NCBI GenBank assembly: GCA_947463755.1
Contig: CANHUK010000020.1
Coordinates: 1-11,127 of the forward strand
Length of the DNA stretch: 11,127 bases
Source: Chitinophagaceae bacterium
Lineage (GTDB): Bacteria; Bacteroidota; Bacteroidia; Chitinophagales; Chitinophagaceae
Reading direction: 5' to 3'
Below the pieces are notes generated by a model that was given only the letters and a program-made list of their open reading frames with translations, was not told the DNA's origin and did not search any database. Of this stretch, positions 9,195-11,127 are shown one piece after another. Position 1 is the first letter of the stretch. Every line of letters begins with the position of its first letter. A program made the translations under genes and the position numbers.

Positions 9195-9203
9195 CGGTAC
9201 AAA

Positions 9204-9428
9204 ATGGACAGGGACACAGGAAAGATGATCATGTTGGTGGGAGCCTTGGTGACCCTGGCGGGTGCCATATGGTACATTGCGGGAGACCGGCTGAGGTGGA
9301 TAGGGCGGCTGCCCGGAGATCTGAGGATAGAGAAGGGGAATGTGCGTTTCTACTTTCCACTCACGACCATGCTGCTGGTCAGCCTGCTGATCAACCTGTT
9401 GATCCGGCTTTTCAGATACATACGTTAA
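9204..9428 (+). CDS. DUF2905 family small membrane protein
   Basis: A 74-residue inner-membrane protein recognised as DUF2905 by its core WIGRLPGDLRIEKGNVRFYF (residues 32-51), which sits between two hydrophobic helices (about 8-27 and 52-70). This two-helix layout and length are normal for the family. The function of DUF2905 proteins is not known and I assign none. The start at 9204 is chosen because it gives the expected short charged N-terminus before the first helix; in-frame ATG codons at residues 8 and 10 are less likely because they would cut into helix one. It is divergent from the TetR-led efflux operon and followed 110 bases later by typA, which has its own promoter, so the gene may be monocistronic. 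Confidence 0.9.
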   Translation: MDRDTGKMIMLVGALVTLAGAIWYIAGDRLRWIGRLPGDLRIEKGNVRFYFPLTTMLLVSLLINLLIRLFRYIR

Positions 9429-9452
9429 ATAATCGTCTCCTTTTCGGACTCT

Positions 9453-9484
9453 TTTGTCCTTCCGGCCGTATTGCAGTACCTTTG
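9453..9484 (+). promoter_or_regulatory. typA promoter, Bacteroidota consensus type
   Basis: TTTG at 9453-9456 (-33 element) and TACCTTTG at 9477-9484 (-7 element, full match to TAnnTTTG) are separated by 20 bases, within the usual spacing for the Bacteroidota housekeeping sigma factor. The predicted transcription start is near 9490, giving a leader of about 50 nt before the typA start codon. This is the clearest promoter in the window. Confidence 0.85.
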
Positions 9485-9498
9485 CACCCTCAAAAAGG

Positions 9499-9530
9499 GC
9501 CGGCGGTTTAAACCCCTCGCATAGGCCGGC
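9499..9530 (+). promoter_or_regulatory. Palindrome-rich hairpin in the typA leader
   Basis: In the predicted 5' untranslated region, GCCGGC occurs at 9499-9504 and 9525-9530 and the two copies can pair as a 6-bp all-GC stem. The 20-base loop contains the 10-bp perfect palindrome GGTTTAAACC (9505-9514). The stem ends eight bases before the start codon, close enough to affect ribosome access. It lacks a T tract, so it is not a standard terminator. Any regulatory role is inference. Confidence 0.45.
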
Positions 9531-9538
9531 ATAACATC

Positions 9539-11127
9539 ATGGATATCAGGAATATAGCAATCATCGCCCACGTAGACCACGGAAAAACAACCCTTGTAGA
9601 CAAGATCCTTCACACCACCAAGGTCTTCCGCGACAACCAGGAAACAGGCGAACTCATCATGGACAGCAACGATCTCGAGCGCGAACGCGGGATCACGATC
9701 TTCAGCAAGAACGCTTCTGTTACATACAAAGATGTAAAGATCAATGTGATCGACACCCCCGGCCACGCCGACTTCGGCGGAGAGGTGGAGCGGGTGCTCA
9801 AGATGGCCGACGGGGTCATCCTGCTGGTGGATGCATTCGAAGGGCCGATGCCCCAGACGCGATTCGTACTTCAGAAGGCGCTGCAGCTCAATCTTCATCC
9901 CATTGTGGTGATCAACAAGGTGGACAAGCCGAACTGTCGCCCGGATGAGGTGCACGATGCGGTTTTTGAACTTTTCTTCAACCTCGACGCCACTGAAGAG
10001 CAACTCAACTTCCCCACTTTTTACGGTTCGGGCAAGAATGGCTGGTTCAATAACAGTCTCCAGCAGATCGAAGGGATCGATCCCCTGCTGGATGGTATTC
10101 TTCAGCACGTGCCACCGCCCAAGGTATCGGAAGGCACGCTGCAGCTGCAGATCACATCGCTCGACTATTCCTCTTTCCTCGGACGGATCGCGGTCGGTAA
10201 GGTCACCCGCGGCGTCGTTCGCGAAAACCAACCCATCACGCTGATGTGCAACGATGGCAGCATCAAGAAACAGCGGGTGAAGGAATTGTACGTGTTCGAG
10301 GGCATGGGTAAACGCAAGGTGACTGAGGTCATTTCCGGCGACCTCTGTGCCGTAGTCGGTATCGAAGATTTCAACATCGGCGACACGATCGCTGATTTCG
10401 AAAACCCCGAAGCACTGCCGGTCATCAGCGTGGATGAGCCCACGATGAGCATGCAGTTCAGCATCAACAACTCACCGTTCTTCGGACGCGACGGAAAGTT
10501 CGTCACCAGCCGCCACCTGCGCGATCGTCTGATGAAAGAAACCGAGAAGAACCTCGCGCTGCGTGTGAAGGACACCGAAAGCGGCGATAGTTTCAATGTA
10601 TACGGACGAGGCATCCTCCACCTGGGTATCCTCATCGAAACGATGCGCCGGGAGGGATATGAACTTACAGTAGGTCAGCCTCAAGTGCTCGTGAAAGAAA
10701 TTGATGGTGTAAAATCTGAACCATACGAAGTACTCGTCGTGGATGTTCCGGAAGAATTCGCTTCCAAAGTGATCGACCTCGTTTCCCGCCGCAAGGGAGA
10801 AATGCAGGTGATGGAAACCAAGGGCGATATGCAGCACCTGGAATTTGAAATTCCCAGCCGCGGTCTGATCGGATTGAGAACCAATATGCTCACGGCCACG
10901 GCCGGTGAAGCTGTGATGTCTCACCGATTCAGCGAATACAAACCCTGGAAGGGACCCATTCCTGGCCGGAACAACGGGGTGTTGCTCGCGAAGGACAACG
11001 GAAGCACGACCGGCTACTCGCTGGATAAACTTCAGGATCGCGGATTCTTTTTCGTCGATCCGGGTGAAGAGGTGTACAAGGGAATGATCATCGGCGAAAA
11101 CAACAAACCCGGTGACCTGATCGTGAA
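9539..11127 (+). CDS. typA: Translational GTPase TypA/BipA, 3' end beyond window
   Basis: Ribosome-binding GTPase of the EF-G-like family, linked in other bacteria to 50S subunit assembly and growth under stress such as cold. The frame is open from the ATG at 9539 to the right edge, giving 529 of about 600 expected residues. GTPase motifs are all present: G1 AHVDHGKT (10-17), G2 ERGIT (49-53), G3 DTPGH (72-76), G4 NKVD (126-129) and the G5 loop YGSGKNG (162-168). A beta-barrel domain follows (about 200-290), then EF-G domain III-like (about 302-380) and domain V-like (about 393-470) segments, and the start of the TypA-specific C-terminal domain (KPWKGPIPGRNNGVLL, 468-483). These last features separate TypA from EF-G and LepA. 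MDIRNIAIIAHVDHGK is the standard N-terminus, so the start is firm. It is driven by the promoter at 9453-9484 and lies on the strand opposite the efflux operon. Confidence 0.97.
   Translation, partial: MDIRNIAIIAHVDHGKTTLVDKILHTTKVFRDNQETGELIMDSNDLERERGITIFSKNASVTYKDVKINVIDTPGHADFGGEVERVLKMADGVILLVDAFEGPMPQTRFVLQKALQLNLHPIVVINKVDKPNCRPDEVHDAVFELFFNLDATEEQLNFPTFYGSGKNGWFNNSLQQIEGIDPLLDGILQHVPPPKVSEGTLQLQITSLDYSSFLGRIAVGKVTRGVVRENQPITLMCNDGSIKKQRVKELYVFEGMGKRKVTEVISGDLCAVVGIEDFNIGDTIADFENPEALPVISVDEPTMSMQFSINNSPFFGRDGKFVTSRHLRDRLMKETEKNLALRVKDTESGDSFNVYGRGILHLGILIETMRREGYELTVGQPQVLVKEIDGVKSEPYEVLVVDVPEEFASKVIDLVSRRKGEMQVMETKGDMQHLEFEIPSRGLIGLRTNMLTATAGEAVMSHRFSEYKPWKGPIPGRNNGVLLAKDNGSTTGYSLDKLQDRGFFFVDPGEEVYKGMIIGENNKPGDLIV

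Noticed and set aside
9441..9468. Short repeats GGAC-TCTTTT-GTCC and CGGCCG around the typA -33 element
   Set aside because: A 4-bp stem and a short GC palindrome are expected by chance at this composition.
9425..10231. 268-codon open frame on the minus strand opposite typA
   Set aside because: It lies antisense to the certain TypA GTPase frame, and its translation has no recognisable motif. Long antisense frames are common opposite GC-rich genes.

Overview
The window looks like chromosomal DNA of a Bacteroidota bacterium. The evidence is promoter elements of the Bacteroidota type (a clear TTTG-20 nt-TACCTTTG ahead of typA, and TAGTTTTG ahead of the TetR gene), start codons without Shine-Dalgarno sequences, and proteins that read like Bacteroidota members of their families (TypA with a YGSGK G5 loop, an RND pump of about 1200 residues). 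Hand-counted GC is moderate to high, about 57-65% in sampled lines of the efflux and typA genes. That would suit a higher-GC member such as a Chitinophagaceae-like species, but the genus cannot be fixed from this sequence.

Layout. Positions 1-824 (minus) hold most of an AraC-family regulator whose C-terminus runs off the left edge. It is divergent from an aldo/keto reductase gene at 1067-2068 (plus), which it may control. The intergenic stretch carries an inverted repeat and a degenerate direct repeat. The reductase converges on the efflux operon, with a strong hairpin terminator between them at 2158-2195.

The centre (2218-9074, minus strand) is a complete tripartite RND efflux operon, transcribed as tetR-family repressor, TolC-like outer membrane protein, lipoprotein periplasmic adaptor, RND inner-membrane permease. 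Gaps are 2, 35 and 37 nt, with no internal terminator seen. The likely logic is a ligand-sensing TetR repressor that controls its own operon. A promoter element 8 nt from the start codon and a 28-bp inverted repeat beside it support autoregulation.

The right side (plus strand) holds a small two-helix DUF2905 membrane protein (9204-9428) and the start of typA/bipA (9539 to the edge), a ribosome-associated translational GTPase with its own promoter and a palindrome-rich leader. The TetR/DUF2905 divergent intergenic region (9075-9203) contains three separate inverted repeats and is the most regulation-dense spot in the window.

I found no mobile element, CRISPR array, tRNA or rRNA, and nothing that amounts to a wholly new system. 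The points worth a second look are regulatory (clustered palindromes, a near-leaderless repressor mRNA, the typA leader) and the additional hydrophobic segments in the RND permease.
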